Shown here piece after piece: positions 46,571-59,103 of a DNA stretch of 64,000 bases; the first letter of the stretch is position 1, and the number at the start of each line of letters is the position of its first letter. The DNA comes from Mactromeris polynyma. Its lineage: Eukaryota; Mollusca; Bivalvia; Venerida; Mactridae. The stretch spans positions 9,879,385-9,943,384 of the forward strand of contig JASFXZ010000010.1 in assembly GCA_032209605.1 (NCBI GenBank). Reading direction: 5' to 3'. The notes under the pieces were generated by a model. The model was not told the DNA's origin, ran no database searches, and was given only the letters and a program-made list of their open reading frames with translations. A program made the translations under genes and the position numbers.

Positions 46571-46964
46571 GGGGCATATATATAATACCATTACACCGAA
46601 TCGACGACCTGTGCAAAGAATGAGAAGACGGAGATATTATTCAATGTTATGAATTAAAAAACAATTGAGAAGTTAGTTAAATAATTTGGCGTAAACATTA
46701 CCTGCGCACTAGTTTATTTTCGTATATTTATCAATCTTATACATAGAGAGAAATCGGCGCAGTAATATATGTAATTTAGTGAACCTAGTTATGTCTAATT
46801 AAAATACAGAAATAGAAGGCTTAATTAATGTTACGAATACTAATTAGTTTGTCTATATATGTCGCACTTCCTGTAGCTGCATAAAACCTCCATGATTAAT
46901 GCATAGTTACCGTAATTCATTTTCTAACTTAACTAGACAGAATACGCTGAAAACTCGCATACAG

Positions 46965-47350
46965 AAGCAACCGGATAAGTTTAAAACCAAACTAGACCGC
47001 GTACACTGAAAATGGCCATATACAAGCAACCGGACAAGATTAAAACCAAACCAGGCCGTGTACACTGCAAATAGGCATACACGAGCAACCGGACAATATT
47101 AAAACCAAACCAGACCGTGTACACTGCAAATAGGCATACACGAGCAACCGGACAATATTAAAACCAAACCAGACCGTGTACACTGCAAATAGGCATACAC
47201 GAGCAACCGGACAATATTAAAACCAAACCAGACCGTGTATACTGCAAATAGGCATACACGAGCAACCGGACAATATTAAAACCAAACCAGACCGGATATG
47301 CTGAAAATGGGGCATATACAAGCAACCGGACAATTTTAAAACCAAACCGG
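46965..47350. repeat. 59-60-bp satellite-like array, 7 units
   Basis: Same family as the array at 45924 but with its own variant (gtgtacactgcaaatagg). Degenerate single units continue to about 47890. Confidence 0.9.
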
Positions 47351-47509
47351 ACCCGCTGAAAACTGGTTTATACTCGTACAATCGACCACAAAAGTTAAAA
47401 CAAGATATATCTTGAAAAAAGATGGTCGACACAATCTGAAGCAACCAAACTAGTTGCGATCTGAAGGTTAAGATTTGTTGTCCTACATAAATTATTGCAG
47501 AGATGGATT

Positions 47510-47685
47510 TCGGTAAGGTAACGTACCCCTTATCGAAAGGTTATCCAATCCACGTCAAGGTTACATACGTTGTTCGGTTGAAGAGAAGTTGGCTTAGTGG
47601 TTAACGTAATATTTGATTGGTTTACACAACACTGAGATGCAAATAGCAAAACAATGTTAGTATAACTGCGCCGAAATAAACTCGC
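47510..47685 (+). repeat. Dispersed repeat, inverse copy of 21560-21725
   Basis: Contains cgttgttcggttgaagaga and gtggttaacgtaatatttgattggtt, matching the reverse complement of the copy in the ABCA3-like intron. Confidence 0.6.
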
Positions 47686-48164
47686 TGAAAACTGATATTT
47701 TCTCGTTCAAGCAACCACAAAAATCTCGCTGAAAACTGGTACATTCGAGCAATCGGTTTTAAACCAAACCAGAAACTTTATTGTGACATTGTGACTTGAT
47801 CTACAAGTAATTGGATAAGTTTAAAACAAAACAAGATTCCGGATCCAAACTGGTATATTCAAAATAACCGGACAAGTTTACCAACTGAAACTACCTTACT
47901 TATAGTTCTTAAATCTCTAAAGCACATTATTTAAATAAAGGCTCAGATGTATTGCTCTCATACCTTTATTACGACAGGTTCACACCTTTTAGTACTGCCT
48001 CTCATTACACATATTTAACAAATGGTTAAACAAGATTTATTGTCTGAGCTATTAAGTGCTGCATTAATTTATATACAAGGACGTCCATAAACTACGTGGA
48101 CGATGACGACTAGCTGCTCGTATAAGTCGTTGTCTGCGTACTTTGGAAAGCCCTTGTACGCTGA

Positions 48165-48327
48165 TACAGTAAAACCTCACCTAATGACCACTTCAGTACT
48201 AAGTCCACTTAAAAAAGTACATTTGACTGCTTTGCTGTTTATTTAACCTCAATATTAAGACCACCTCAATATTAAGACCAATTTTCGAGGATCCCAAATG
48301 TGGTCTTATTATTGAGGTTTTACTGTA
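48165..48327 (-). mobile_element. Mariner-type MITE, TACAGTAAAACCTC family
   Basis: 163 bp, ends tacagtaaaacctcac and gaggttttactgta; family interior in reverse orientation. Confidence 0.78.
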
Positions 48328-49732
48328 TTTCGATAGTTACAATTCAAACGCGTTTTTCCACCACTAATCTACTGAACATTCGGAATTGTTATTTATTGAC
48401 TGGGGTTGGGACTGAATAAATTTGTTTGAATATAAGCCCCTGCGAAGAACGAAATCTAAGATATTGATACATCAAATAAATTTTGCATCGACAACTCGCA
48501 CTGAAAATGGCCCCGGGACTGAGGCCAGATTCTGTCAAAAACATCGAAGTCACCATCTTGGTTTTTTCAGCATGCATATTTTGATCATAACAGAACCATG
48601 AGAACTATATATGTGTATGAAAATAAGCTGTATTCCTTAATTAGATACACCCGCCAAGGGCCATATTTTTTGCAATACGCTGTTGTTGAGAGGTTGTTGT
48701 TTTGTAGAAGTTAAATTGATCCCATATTCTTACTACACGAACATGTTATACTGTTGTTGAAGAGAGCTTGTTGCTCAAGGGAGGACCACTCCTGCATGGA
48801 TAACGAGTGTTGTTATTTTCAGGCAAATAAAAAAGTTTTAAAGACCCTATAAACAATATGTCTTCATTGAGCAGTTTGTCAATTTCACACAGTGATCGAA
48901 TATCTAACAAATGTGTTGTGTTGTATGTTGTCATTGTCTAGGTTAAACATTACAGCGTGATTTTGTGTATTTATTACAATGCATGTACAATGTATAACCT
49001 GTGTAACGTTAGCAGTGTAGTATCAACAATAGCAGTGCTACCAGTATTACTGTCGTACCCACACTGAGGTACTTGAAACAACTTGTGTTTTCGGACATAT
49101 ATGGCGGGTTGGAATAGTTTGAATAACTTTTATATGTAGATGGGCATCATAGCTTTGCAAATATGTATTAGTTTAGTGATATGTTCTGTTAAAGTTGATG
49201 AACTGTTTTGAAATAAAAGGTCGTTGTTTACCTGAATTATTATTGTAGTAAATAGGCCATATTGAACATTAAAATAGTTTGTTTCATTTACCTTATATAC
49301 ATATATACTGGCCTAGCCGCAGCAATCGGGCATCTGACAGGAAAACTACGGTACAAGATAAAAAACGATAATAAATGCATCTTTCTGTACATGTCGACCT
49401 GTCAAGAAAGTGACAATCGTCTATTTATTCTGTTACCCCAATTTTCCCACTTGTTCATTGACTTATCGCACATGTGTATGCGATTACTGTCTGTACGTAC
49501 TTTTATTACCATAAATGTTATGCTATTATTAGCATATCTTGGCCAAACGTCAAAGCGTGTTACCTACGATTGAGCAACGTCCTCAAGGTTGGCTGTGGAC
49601 GTGAATGTTGCGTCATTCCTCATATGTTGGTTTTATTTTATAAAACCCATGTCTGAAAAATGCAGCACAGGGAAAGCCACATTCACAAACCAGAGCTCCC
49701 TTAAACAGATATTGATTAAAAGAAAAGGGAGT

Positions 49733-49830
49733 AGGTACACGAAGGGATGCGCATACAAACAATACCAAACGGACCAGGAGGTACACGAAGGGATGCGCAT
49801 ACAAACAATACCAAACGGACCAGGAGATAT
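49733..49830. repeat. 48-bp tandem duplication
   Basis: Two units with ggtacacgaagggatgcgc and aataccaaacggaccaggag. Confidence 0.85.
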
Positions 49831-50341
49831 ACACAGGGAGGGACATACATGCAAACCTGATATGATAATGACAAGGAAACCATAAAACACAGTATCAACA
49901 GTAGAAACAATATAATAAAGACAATACAACGGTCTACAGCATTGTAACTTGGAGTACAATACTATGCGGTTAAATGTTAAATGAATTGCTAACCTCATAC
50001 CATAACCACAAGTTCAAACTCATTTCATGATCATTAAGTACAGCATTATTTTTCTTGTTTTAAGGCTCACATTAGCATTTTAGCTGATGTAATGGTATTT
50101 AAAAGGAATAGTACACGACGTACAGAAGTCAATGCCGAATGTGGTCTTTTTCGAATGTCACTTATCGTATTATACAAATGATCCTGATCTTAAAAACAAT
50201 AAGTCACGCAAGATTCCTACTTTCAGCTTGCACTGATGAAAGTTGAATTCTATGCACTGTACTGGTGAACTTTGAGCAATTCAAATTGTAATTTATCACA
50301 TGATCGCTGACGTTACAATTCTCATTAAAATGATCTCTACC

Positions 50342-50555
50342 TACTGTTAAATCAGAAATTTTCGCGAAGGATTATTGGTCTCGCTATTTCCCCGAGATAT
50401 TTATATTCGCGAAAATAAATGCTCGCTAAGAATGTTTTTAATTTTACGACAAACAGAAAATTAAAACTCGCGAACGCTAAACCACGCGAGACAACGTGAT
50501 TACTTCGATGCGCGAAATATTGACATCACCGAAATTATTCGTGGTATACAGTTTT
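50342..50555. repeat. Dispersed repeat rich in TTCGCGAA
   Basis: Stretch with several cgcgaa motifs (ttttcgcgaagg, ttcgcgaaaataaatg, ctcgcgaacgc, gcgcgaaat), unlike the surrounding AT-rich DNA. Probably a transposon fragment; ends not resolved. Confidence 0.4.
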
Positions 50556-51027
50556 ACGTAGCCGACATTGTGAAGCTGGGTTTAATGATATGGTAATTAA
50601 TAATAAATTGCCATCAATAAAAATTTAATTAAGATGCATTGAGTTTATTAGAATAATTGATTCAGTGGTTCTGTGTTAAATTGAAAATGATGTAACAAAT
50701 TAAAATACTTCTTAAATGACAAATCGATCGCTGGTACCAAATGAATATTCATAACTTCCTTGCGTCAATATTTTCCATGGTAAATGAATCTATGTACATT
50801 GTGCTTCCCAAGTGGAAACGCCCTCTAAGGTCACGTGTGTAACGTTTTTTTCCGAGAAGCATAAAGCCACATATACACCGTACGCTTGACTTGGCAATTA
50901 TGAACACTGAACACAAGATGAGCGAATGACATTTTCCTGTGACATTAAGCTATAAATCTGTGATTACAAGCTGATGAATCATTTTGATACAGCGATATCT
51001 TGCAATTTATTTCGACAACTACAAGCA

Positions 51028-51171
51028 AAACCTCATTAAAGAATACCTAAAAATTAATGGACCAGGTTTTAACTTTTCTTATAAAATATAACTCGAAAAT
51101 CATACCACCTAACAACTAAGCCTTAGTTCGAAACCAAAGGTGGTCGTACTAGTGAGGTTTCACTGTACTAC
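51028..51171. mobile_element. Possible mariner-type MITE remnant
   Basis: Left part aagcaaaacctcattaaag, right end gtgaggtttcactgtac. Weak similarity to the TACAGTAAAACCTC family. Confidence 0.4.
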
Positions 51172-51930
51172 GCGGTCATCGTGTCGTCTTCTCTACGTCC
51201 ATTTTGGGTATTTTATAGTAAGCAGATTTTACACAACTGTCGTCTAGACAGAGATTTTGTAAATGAAGCAATTATATTACAGGCGTTAACTGCCTGTATT
51301 GTTGAATCACCTTACTGAGGCAAGTACAGTCAACTCCGCTTATCACGATGGTCATGGGCCCGTACGATTTATATCGTAATATCCGAATATCTTCATATCC
51401 AAGTTGTTTCGTCCAACGAAATGAATATGCCGTTAATTAATAATAACCCTATTTATGAAGCATTCAACGCAATATACGATGTCGTCTGTTAACACAGATT
51501 GGTTTCTATGGTTATCATTGAGAAACATTTTATTCGGCCGATTTTTACATTCATTCACGTATATTCTCTTTCTTGTTTAAACTACCACAAAGTGCTGTTC
51601 AAGCAGAAACATTTGTCGTCAGACCGGATACGCCAACTATCTGAGTGTGTATAAAACCTATTACATGTAGTTGCAACAATTAACATTATATGTGTCGTTT
51701 CTTATCGATTGCATTGTTAGAATTTGCGTATTTTCTATACTTTGGTCTATAAAGAAAGTAATTTTATTGTGCCCCAACTCAACAATAGCAATGAATAATA
51801 CCAATAATTCGTTGTGTACCTCTGTTTCACGATATGGAGCTGCCATGCACATACTTGCAGAGAAACAGACTATTTCAATACCCAAGAACCTTTTATTAAC
51901 CCCACTGGACGGTCACAATTAATTAAGCAT

Positions 51931-52123
51931 CAGGTGTTCCACTTGACGCAGGATTTGACCCTTTGACCGCTGGCATTTCCAAGAAGTCACAGTTTGACCC
52001 TCGGGATTCTGGCTAAAGGGTAAATCTGTCTCTAAATTATAGGTAATCGGGCTATAAGATGGTAAAATCCGGTCAAAAATCATGAAACTAATCCTTGAGA
52101 TTCAGGACCTAGTGGAACCCCTG
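51931..52123 (+). mobile_element. MITE, CAGGGGTTCCAC family, copy 2
   Basis: 193 bp, terminal inverted repeats caggtgttccac and ctagtggaacccctg, flanked by a perfect 5-bp duplication agcat. The 5-bp target site and CAGGGG ends suggest a hAT5-type non-autonomous element. Confidence 0.8.
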
Positions 52124-52794
52124 AGCATTTATTATTAGAACAAATTCATACCTTTAAACTATACTTACGTTTCGAAGAAGTATTCCTGTGTTTGTCTACA
52201 TCAAGATAACATTTTCGTCATAACACCAACACTGAATATATGCGCCGAAGATGCGATATATATTTGAAGTCAAAATTCCTCGGCTGTAAGATGTCTGTTA
52301 TTTCCTTGGGACAACTGACGTTCACATTCGTGCATGTGAACTTCAGTAATTCTCACAATATTATGCAGAGCAAAAATATCATCGTGAAAAACAATCCGGT
52401 AATCCTTCAACACAGCCCTCTCTTGCTTCACTAATTTCTTGACAATTGTGAAATCTTTACTGTCCGTGTGTAGAAGACAAACGCTTTTCTTATTATCCCA
52501 ACGCGCGCAGTATAAAACACAATTTAAGGAAATTCAAATGCTACAAGATCTTTATTTTACAACAATGATTTACTTAGTGAAAGTCAGTTTCAATTATAAG
52601 ACATAATACAGTTGTCACTTCGTTATATAATCATGGGATACACAGATTCGTTGATGTCTTAATAACTCATATATATGTCTGTTGTTTGCCCGGCGGCAAT
52701 ACATGAAACAACAAGTTTTGTCATTCTATGCGTTACGCGACGACAGTTGTTCAAAAATGTGTGTATCATTGGTGACGCGTTATCGCGTAGTGAG

Positions 52795-53330
52795 GAATTA
52801 TTTGTGCTGTTGATGCTGTTGATACTGTTGATGCTGTTGATGATGGTGATGACAGTGTCGATGATGATGATGGTGATCGTGATGGCAGTGTCGATGATGG
52901 TGATGGTGATGGCAGTGTCGATGATGATGATGGTGATGGTGATGGCAGTGTCGATGATGATGATGATGATGATGGTGATGGTGATGGCAGTGTCGATGAT
53001 GATGATGGTGATGGTGATGGTGATGGCAGTGTCGATGATGATGATGGTGATGGCAGTGTCGATGATGATGATGATGATGGTGATGATGGTGATGGCAGTG
53101 TCGATGATGATGATGGTGATGGTGATGGCAGTGTCGATGATGATGATGGTGATGGCAGTGTCGATGATGATGATTGTGATGGCAGCGTCAATGATGATGA
53201 TAATGATTGCAGTGTCAATGATGATGATAATGGTGATGGTGATGGCAGTGCCAATGACGATGAGAATGGTGATGGCAGTGTCAATGATGATAATGGTGAT
53301 GGAGGCGTTGGCTTTGATGATGGTTAGAGT
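52795..53330. repeat. GAT-rich minisatellite
   Basis: Irregular array built from gatgatgatggtgatgg with ggcagtgtcgatg interruptions. Open in several frames; not a protein. Confidence 0.93.
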
Positions 53331-53844
53331 GTGATCGTTTCGACCATGATGGCATGATGAGGATTATGAGGCTGATGATGATGATGGTGGTGGTCGCAGT
53401 GTGGATGATAATGGCATGTTGATGAAGATCGTGTTAGTTTGTTGATAGGATAAAGATGCTAAGAATGGGGGTGGTGCGGCGGCGTTTTGTCAGACAGTGT
53501 AGAGGCTCGCCGGTCCCCCTCCCCATGTCCACATTTGCAATGTACATTTCTCAATTGAATTAACTACTTAAATAACATCTCAATTTATCAAAATGCTCAT
53601 TGATTGACGAAAGATTAAAAATTTAAAATCAATAATCCCGAAATATATTACCTCAATATTCATGTTTACTTTGGTAAGTGGTCATGTGCCTATGATTCTA
53701 AAATACATCTGCATTACAGAAGGTTTCGTTCAAGTGGTTAGGCTCCTTGCAGCAATTGACAAAATGTTCTTTTTAGAAACTTTCGAGTTTGGTCAACCAA
53801 TGCTGACAAGGAGGAGAAATGTTGTTTCAAACAGACCACGTTTC

Positions 53845-54010
53845 CTCCAGATCGGTCGATAGGGCGTTGGGCTGTCTCCTGTGAGGTCCGGTTTCGATTT
53901 CCGGGCTGGCAGTAATGGTCTTCCGCGATATGGTCATTTGTCCTCCATCGCTGATTCATTTGGGGAAGTGAAAGCTGTTTGCGAAAGGGCAAGTAAGTAT
54001 TGGTTGATAA
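53845..54010 (+). repeat. tRNA-derived SINE
   Basis: Head agatcggtcgatagggcgttggg with B-box-like ggtttcgatttccggg, then a body with gcagtaatggtcttccg. Confidence 0.6.
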
Positions 54011-54159
54011 GTATGACAAATGGCCGCCATTTAAGACCAAACGATGATTGAAAATGGCGTTTTAAAAACCCACAAAAAGCAAAGAAATGACAAATATCAA
54101 GATGAATTGTAGACATTAATTATAAACAATAGTAGCAGTCAAAGGCAATCAGACAAACT

Positions 54160-54377
54160 GAGCCCGTATTCACTAACATATAAGCCTGAATTTGAGATTT
54201 CAAAGTGGTTGAACAAGAAATCACTATAAAAAATCGCTACGATTGCTACTGAACCATTCATGCCAACTTTCTTGACACAACCATGCTCGTGAATTTGAAT
54301 TTTGACCTAAGTTCGTCAAAATAAAAACTGTAATTTGAGTCTGAAGTATGATATTTTTAGTGAATACAGGCCCTGTT
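54160..54377. mobile_element. MITE with CCCGTATTCACTAA ends
   Basis: Left end gcccgtattcactaac, right end tagtgaatacaggcc. Related half-elements at about 11471-11700 (ggccgtattcacaaac) and from 38957 (ggccatattcagaaac). Confidence 0.6.
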
Positions 54378-56059
54378 CGTGTAACAGAAATATACAACTT
54401 TCGTCTTACAATCCTGTTTCGTGTGGAAGAGCAATCCCTTGCTTTGGGACTGAGCGCATTTTGGAGATTTTGCGCAAAGCTAGTAAATGTTATTTCTTTA
54501 CTATAACTGTGTTGTGTTACTATAGTTTTGCGCAAAATCTCTCATCTGTGTTGTTAGGGAGCCCAGTCACGTAACTGGAACTATTCCGCATATGGGAGTT
54601 ATACAATAGACTATGTACAAACAAGAAATATCTTTAAAAACAGATAAAAGGCGTAGATAGAATGATGTCTTCCAGTATGTTAAATGAAATAATGTTTTTT
54701 GCAACATGTTGAAAAATAAATCCTTCATATATACTATAAGCATGGACCTGTCTTATCAGGGTCATGTTATACATACATACATGCTTAAAATTCGAACTGC
54801 TAAAGAACGCACATCTTACGAAAACCCCGTTTGGTGCCATTTGGGTGGACGAAAACCCCGTTTGGTGCCTCTTGTGTGAAAATATGATTGGTCAGACTTT
54901 AAAAAGCCCGCTTCGAGGACAACATTTTGTTGGTAACAAATATAGGTCAAAATCAATGTTATACAGCTACGCCGAAAGAGAAACTATACGACATTACAAG
55001 AGTTTACTTTGTCGCACTGATATAAAAATAAATGATTAATAATCCTAGGGTGTATTCATGAGACATATAAGATAGCATCCGTGTCGCATTAAAATGTTCA
55101 GTTAACTTCATATGGCCAGACACGTGCCATCCTGTTAAACGCCCTTTGCATAGTATTAACCATTACGATTCAATGAGTCACCGTTTTGAAGGGGTTAGAT
55201 AAATTGAATTTAAATTGCTCTTATGCGATGAAAAGACGAGTGGCATGACACATTACACTAATAAACATAATAATAGCTTTATTTTCAGAAGGAGAACACA
55301 AAAGACAGTAAGCTTTAGATTGATACATAATTATAACAAATACAAAGCACGTCTTATTTCCATGTGGCCTTCCTTAAATCATTATATATATAAAAAATCG
55401 CCCAGATATGTGTAAATGTTAAAAAACCAATGTCAGATACATGTATGTGGATATGTAAATATTGTTAGGCAAAATAAAAATTGCCCATTTTCAATTCAAA
55501 TGTTGTTTGCTTGTGTATTGTTTCCACATACATAGTCACGTGTGATCAGTTCTTTTGGGTTATAATAGATGCACATAAAAAAGGTTAAACTGGTGAAAGT
55601 TACAATTCTTTCTTAAAGTTATAATGCATTGATTATACAATGTATATGAAACATACTACATTCATGTAGAACTAATATTAACAATTAAGAAAACATGCGT
55701 TAAATATCTAAACTAGAAGAAACAACATTAAAAGCAATGTTCAATATGACAGGCACACAAATTTCACAAAAAGTAAAGAAACAAGAAATTGTTTTATGTT
55801 ATTGCAAATTTAAAAGGAATGTTTTATATCTTCTTTTTTAAATTGTGTCAGAAATTAGATCGAACGAATATCTTCGGTGATGTCATTCCATTAAGTCATG
55901 CCAAAATATAAAAATGAAATTCGTTTAACTAAATCAGTTTTAACATGGTTATATCACATTAAAATTATATATACCACTGAGAAAATGATGTTGTTCAATA
56001 CGGTGTCTGTATATTCTATCGATTTGCAGTCTGTTTCATCGACAATGTCATGTGTATTT

Positions 56060-56352
56060 GCGTTTATTTACAGTCGCCACCGGTTTCCCATATGGACGAC
56101 GCCTCCACAAGTATGTTAGTCATTTGAGATTTTTGGAGGATAGTGCATGATACGGAAGATGCCCCAGTTCCAGAAACACCCCTGGTTCTTTCACGTGCCC
56201 GATGTAAAGCATCGTACAAAGGACCTCGGTTTTTCAAAGTCTCGTCCGAAAGAATGTTAGTACGTACTGTCAGTGGTGGAGCGGGGAATCGAACCTCTGC
56301 GATCCCTGGATTACTAGTCCAACGCGCTAACACTGCACCAAGGATCCGCTAC
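56060..56352 (-). repeat. tRNA-derived SINE, inverse
   Basis: The right end on the minus strand reads ttggtgcagtgttagcgcg and cagaggttcgattccccgc (A and B boxes). Stems are imperfect, so this is a SINE head rather than a working tRNA. The 292-bp body runs to about 56060. Confidence 0.6.
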
Positions 56353-57509
56353 ATCGACAATGTAAGTCTATCTCGACTTTAAATATCCCCGGGTCGGTAA
56401 TTGGATTCAAGATCGCCTATTGTTTTCAACAGGTGTGTATTTGCTTAAAGAAGATATTAATGTCGCTTAATTTAAATCACTCATTACTCATCAAACAGTT
56501 AGTTTTATTTGTTTATATCCTGGTTTATGTCTTTATTATTACGCATGTCTTGTTATCAAATCTTGACAATTAACAACACGTGTATGTACCAGGATCGGAT
56601 AGCTGTATAATTCAGTCTCAGCATAGTTTGGATTATGCATGCGCATTTATTTTCTTTTGTTGTTTAAATCTAATGAAATATCTCATATCATTGTTAAGCT
56701 CATTTTTGATACATTGGTGTTATTTTTTATAAGCATATCTACGTATATTTTCACCGTCTGCGCATTAATCATGATGATTATAAAGTTGTAATTGTTACGT
56801 TTGCAAGTTGAGTGCTTTATTGTAGCTCTACACTTTTCTAACTACTTTCTCAATTTTCCTCATAGACGATTCGAGATTTTTTGAAAAAATAACATAAAAA
56901 TAAGTTTTTATTCCAAAATAACAACAACAGAAACAAGGGGTGAGTACGGAAATTCTATTTTTTTCAATATTTTTATTCATATAATTTTGAAAGAAAATCA
57001 ATAGCATAAGCTTTTATACTTTTTCTCCTTTCCAAAAATACTTTTGATATTAAAAATACTTTACAGAATTCTGTGTGCATTTTTACCTGAATGCAAACTA
57101 TCATCAAACGTCATTATACATGTAGGACTACAACTTTACTATGCAGTGTATAGAGTTAATCCATAAAATGTGTGTATTGATCACCTTAAAGATAGCCAAA
57201 CAACATGTACCCGAGACATGTACACGTGAGTCCTACCCATCTCCATCTCCGTGCTATCATCACTTTGAACCATTAGGCCTACCGATATATTTGACAAAAT
57301 ATCTCTCTTTGAAAATGAAGTTAGACTCTCATGGTATTTTTCAGTGCATTATTTAATATAATATTTACTTTTTATATTCAGTTTAAGATACTGTCAAGTT
57401 TGATCATATTAACTGGGACCAATATATATACATTAGTCCCAGATATTAAGTTGGATTAGCGAGACTTGTAAATGTGTGACGATGACGATATGTCCGGTAT
57501 TGCATTCGT

Positions 57510-57593
57510 CACTTTTTCAAGATGGCGTCCTCCTTTAGGGAAGATCGCTGATTTTGGAAACATTTTATCTATATTTCCTTTGTACAGACGTCG
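57510..57593 (+). promoter_or_regulatory. MTOR: Candidate mTOR promoter and noncoding first exon
   Basis: A YY1-like motif tcaagatggcgtcc sits at 57517-57530, a motif often found just downstream of transcription starts of housekeeping genes. A good donor, cagacgtcg followed by gtaagc, occurs at 57593/57594, and the first coding exon starts with an acceptor at 58851. Inferred only; transcript data would decide. Confidence 0.3.
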
Positions 57594-57896
57594 GTAAGCA
57601 TTGTAAAATATGAGAGACGTTTTATTGCATATCATGTTACCGTTATAAACAGATGTCACGCCCATGTGCTAAATTATTTGGCAGTATGAAAAAGAAATGT
57701 ATGCTAAATCTACTTGGAACTAACCTAGAGTTCAAGTCCTATAGATAAGACCCTGCCAAACAGTTTTGACATTTTCCGTGCAAAGTAAAATGTAAAATAA
57801 CAACATAATGAATGTTTATGGTTAAATGGGCATGTAAACGTCTAATATTTTGGACAAACCTAGTTAATGCTCATAGGCTATAACTGTCTATAACTG

Positions 57897-58280
57897 CAGG
57901 CCTTTTTCTGTCCATTTTGGGGAAAAGACCCTAGATAAATTGGGAAGATTTGCGTCGTAAAATTTGCCAATTTGGGAAAACTTTAATACTTTTGACTCCA
58001 AATTTGGGATTTTTTATAGTTAAAGGAACAGGCTTTTCATATCTAAATTTTATATAAACAAGCATTCTAATCTACTGTCAAAAAGACACACAAAATGTCC
58101 ACAAACATTTATGACTCATGGGACAATAATGGCCATGGCAGAGTTATTCAAAGAGCTTCAAGATATACCAGGTGGCTCCAGTAGATGTTTCGTAAGTGCT
58201 TCTGACTGGGAAAATATATATTTTTGGCTTTGTGAATGGGTCAGATAGTATCACCATTGGGAACTATAGAAAAAGGCCTG
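57897..58280. mobile_element. MITE, CAGGCCTTTTTCT ends, upstream of mTOR coding exon 1
   Basis: 384 bp, ends caggcctttttctg and atagaaaaaggcctg. Flanks tataactg and, one base offset, attaactg are a possible imperfect 8-bp duplication. Confidence 0.6.
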
Positions 58281-58850
58281 AATTAACTGGTTAGTAAATA
58301 TATGTTTGCCATTTACATTAAAATCGCAACCTGGGTTAGTCAGAGATCCCTGAGATAGGAACAAGGAATTGGTATTATGTAATTCATCAATCATTTAGAC
58401 CTGTATCTTCAGCAAAATAGTTCTTAGAAGTCAAAATGTCAGTTAACTTCCCCAAGCCAGATCTTGTTTACCTCAGGCATTTGCATATATGTAAACCTAT
58501 TCAGAAGGCAAATCAGAAGATTTTCAGACTGGTATCCCAATTTTACCACTTCCAGTTATCAGTTGGACAAACAATTTACAATGTTTACTTTGAAAACTCC
58601 CGGCCGGGAGAGGGTGAGTGGCCTGTCAAATCTCTCCCGAGACTCCCATGGAAATTGGGAAAGTTCACATGTATGCAATTGTTCAACAAAAGTTTTGAAA
58701 GTTGGCACAATAGAAAACATTGCAAGAACTCTGAATGTAGCAAATTTTGTTATTGTTTTCAATGATAAATATCAGTTAAGGAAAATCATATATTTATTTT
58801 CTCACATTGAAATTAATTGCTGAGGATGTTAATTCATTGCTTGCTTTCAG

Positions 58851-59103
58851 GTGACGTTTGCAAAAGCCTGACTCAAAATGTCGACCCAGGCAGCGATGGC
58901 ACAGTTTGTGTCGGGGTTGAAGAGTCGCAATGAGGACACGAGGGTGAAGACTGCAAATGAACTTCATCACTTTGTTAGCACAGAGTTGAGAGAGATGCCC
59001 TTGGAAGAACACACTCACTTTATGGATCAGTTTAATCATCATATATTTGAGATGGTATCAAGTTCCGATTTAAATGAAAGAAAAGGAGGAATTCTGGCCA
59101 TTG
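58851..59103 (+). CDS. MTOR: mTOR exon with start codon
   Basis: Acceptor cttgctttcag before 58851; 27 nt of 5' UTR, then ATG at 58878. Ends att-g, donor gtaata, phase 1. The acceptor means that a noncoding exon precedes it. Confidence 0.93.

Larger units (their letters stand above)
38904..57509. other. Gene-poor interval between MYORG-like gene and mTOR
   Basis: No convincing exon. The 5' noncoding exon and promoter of the MYORG-like gene should lie at its low end. Contains MITEs, SINE fragments, two 60-bp arrays, a GAT-rich array and a 48-bp duplication. One 100-codon open frame at 41585-41887 starts at a YY1-like caaaatggctgcc but has no recognised similarity. Confidence 0.6.

Noticed and set aside
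45812..46616. Long frames over the 60-bp array, open in several frames and on both strands
   Set aside because: Satellite array with a unit divisible by three; no recognisable domain.
52675..53334. 219-codon Met/Val/Ser-rich frame and its reverse Ser/Pro-rich frame
   Set aside because: Translation of the GAT-rich minisatellite.
56262..56350. Possible tRNA gene on the minus strand
   Set aside because: A and B boxes are present but T-stem and acceptor pairing are poor, and it continues into a SINE body.
58436..58765. 109-codon frame upstream of mTOR
   Set aside because: It overlaps the intron before the start-codon exon, has another overlapping frame, and shows no family similarity.
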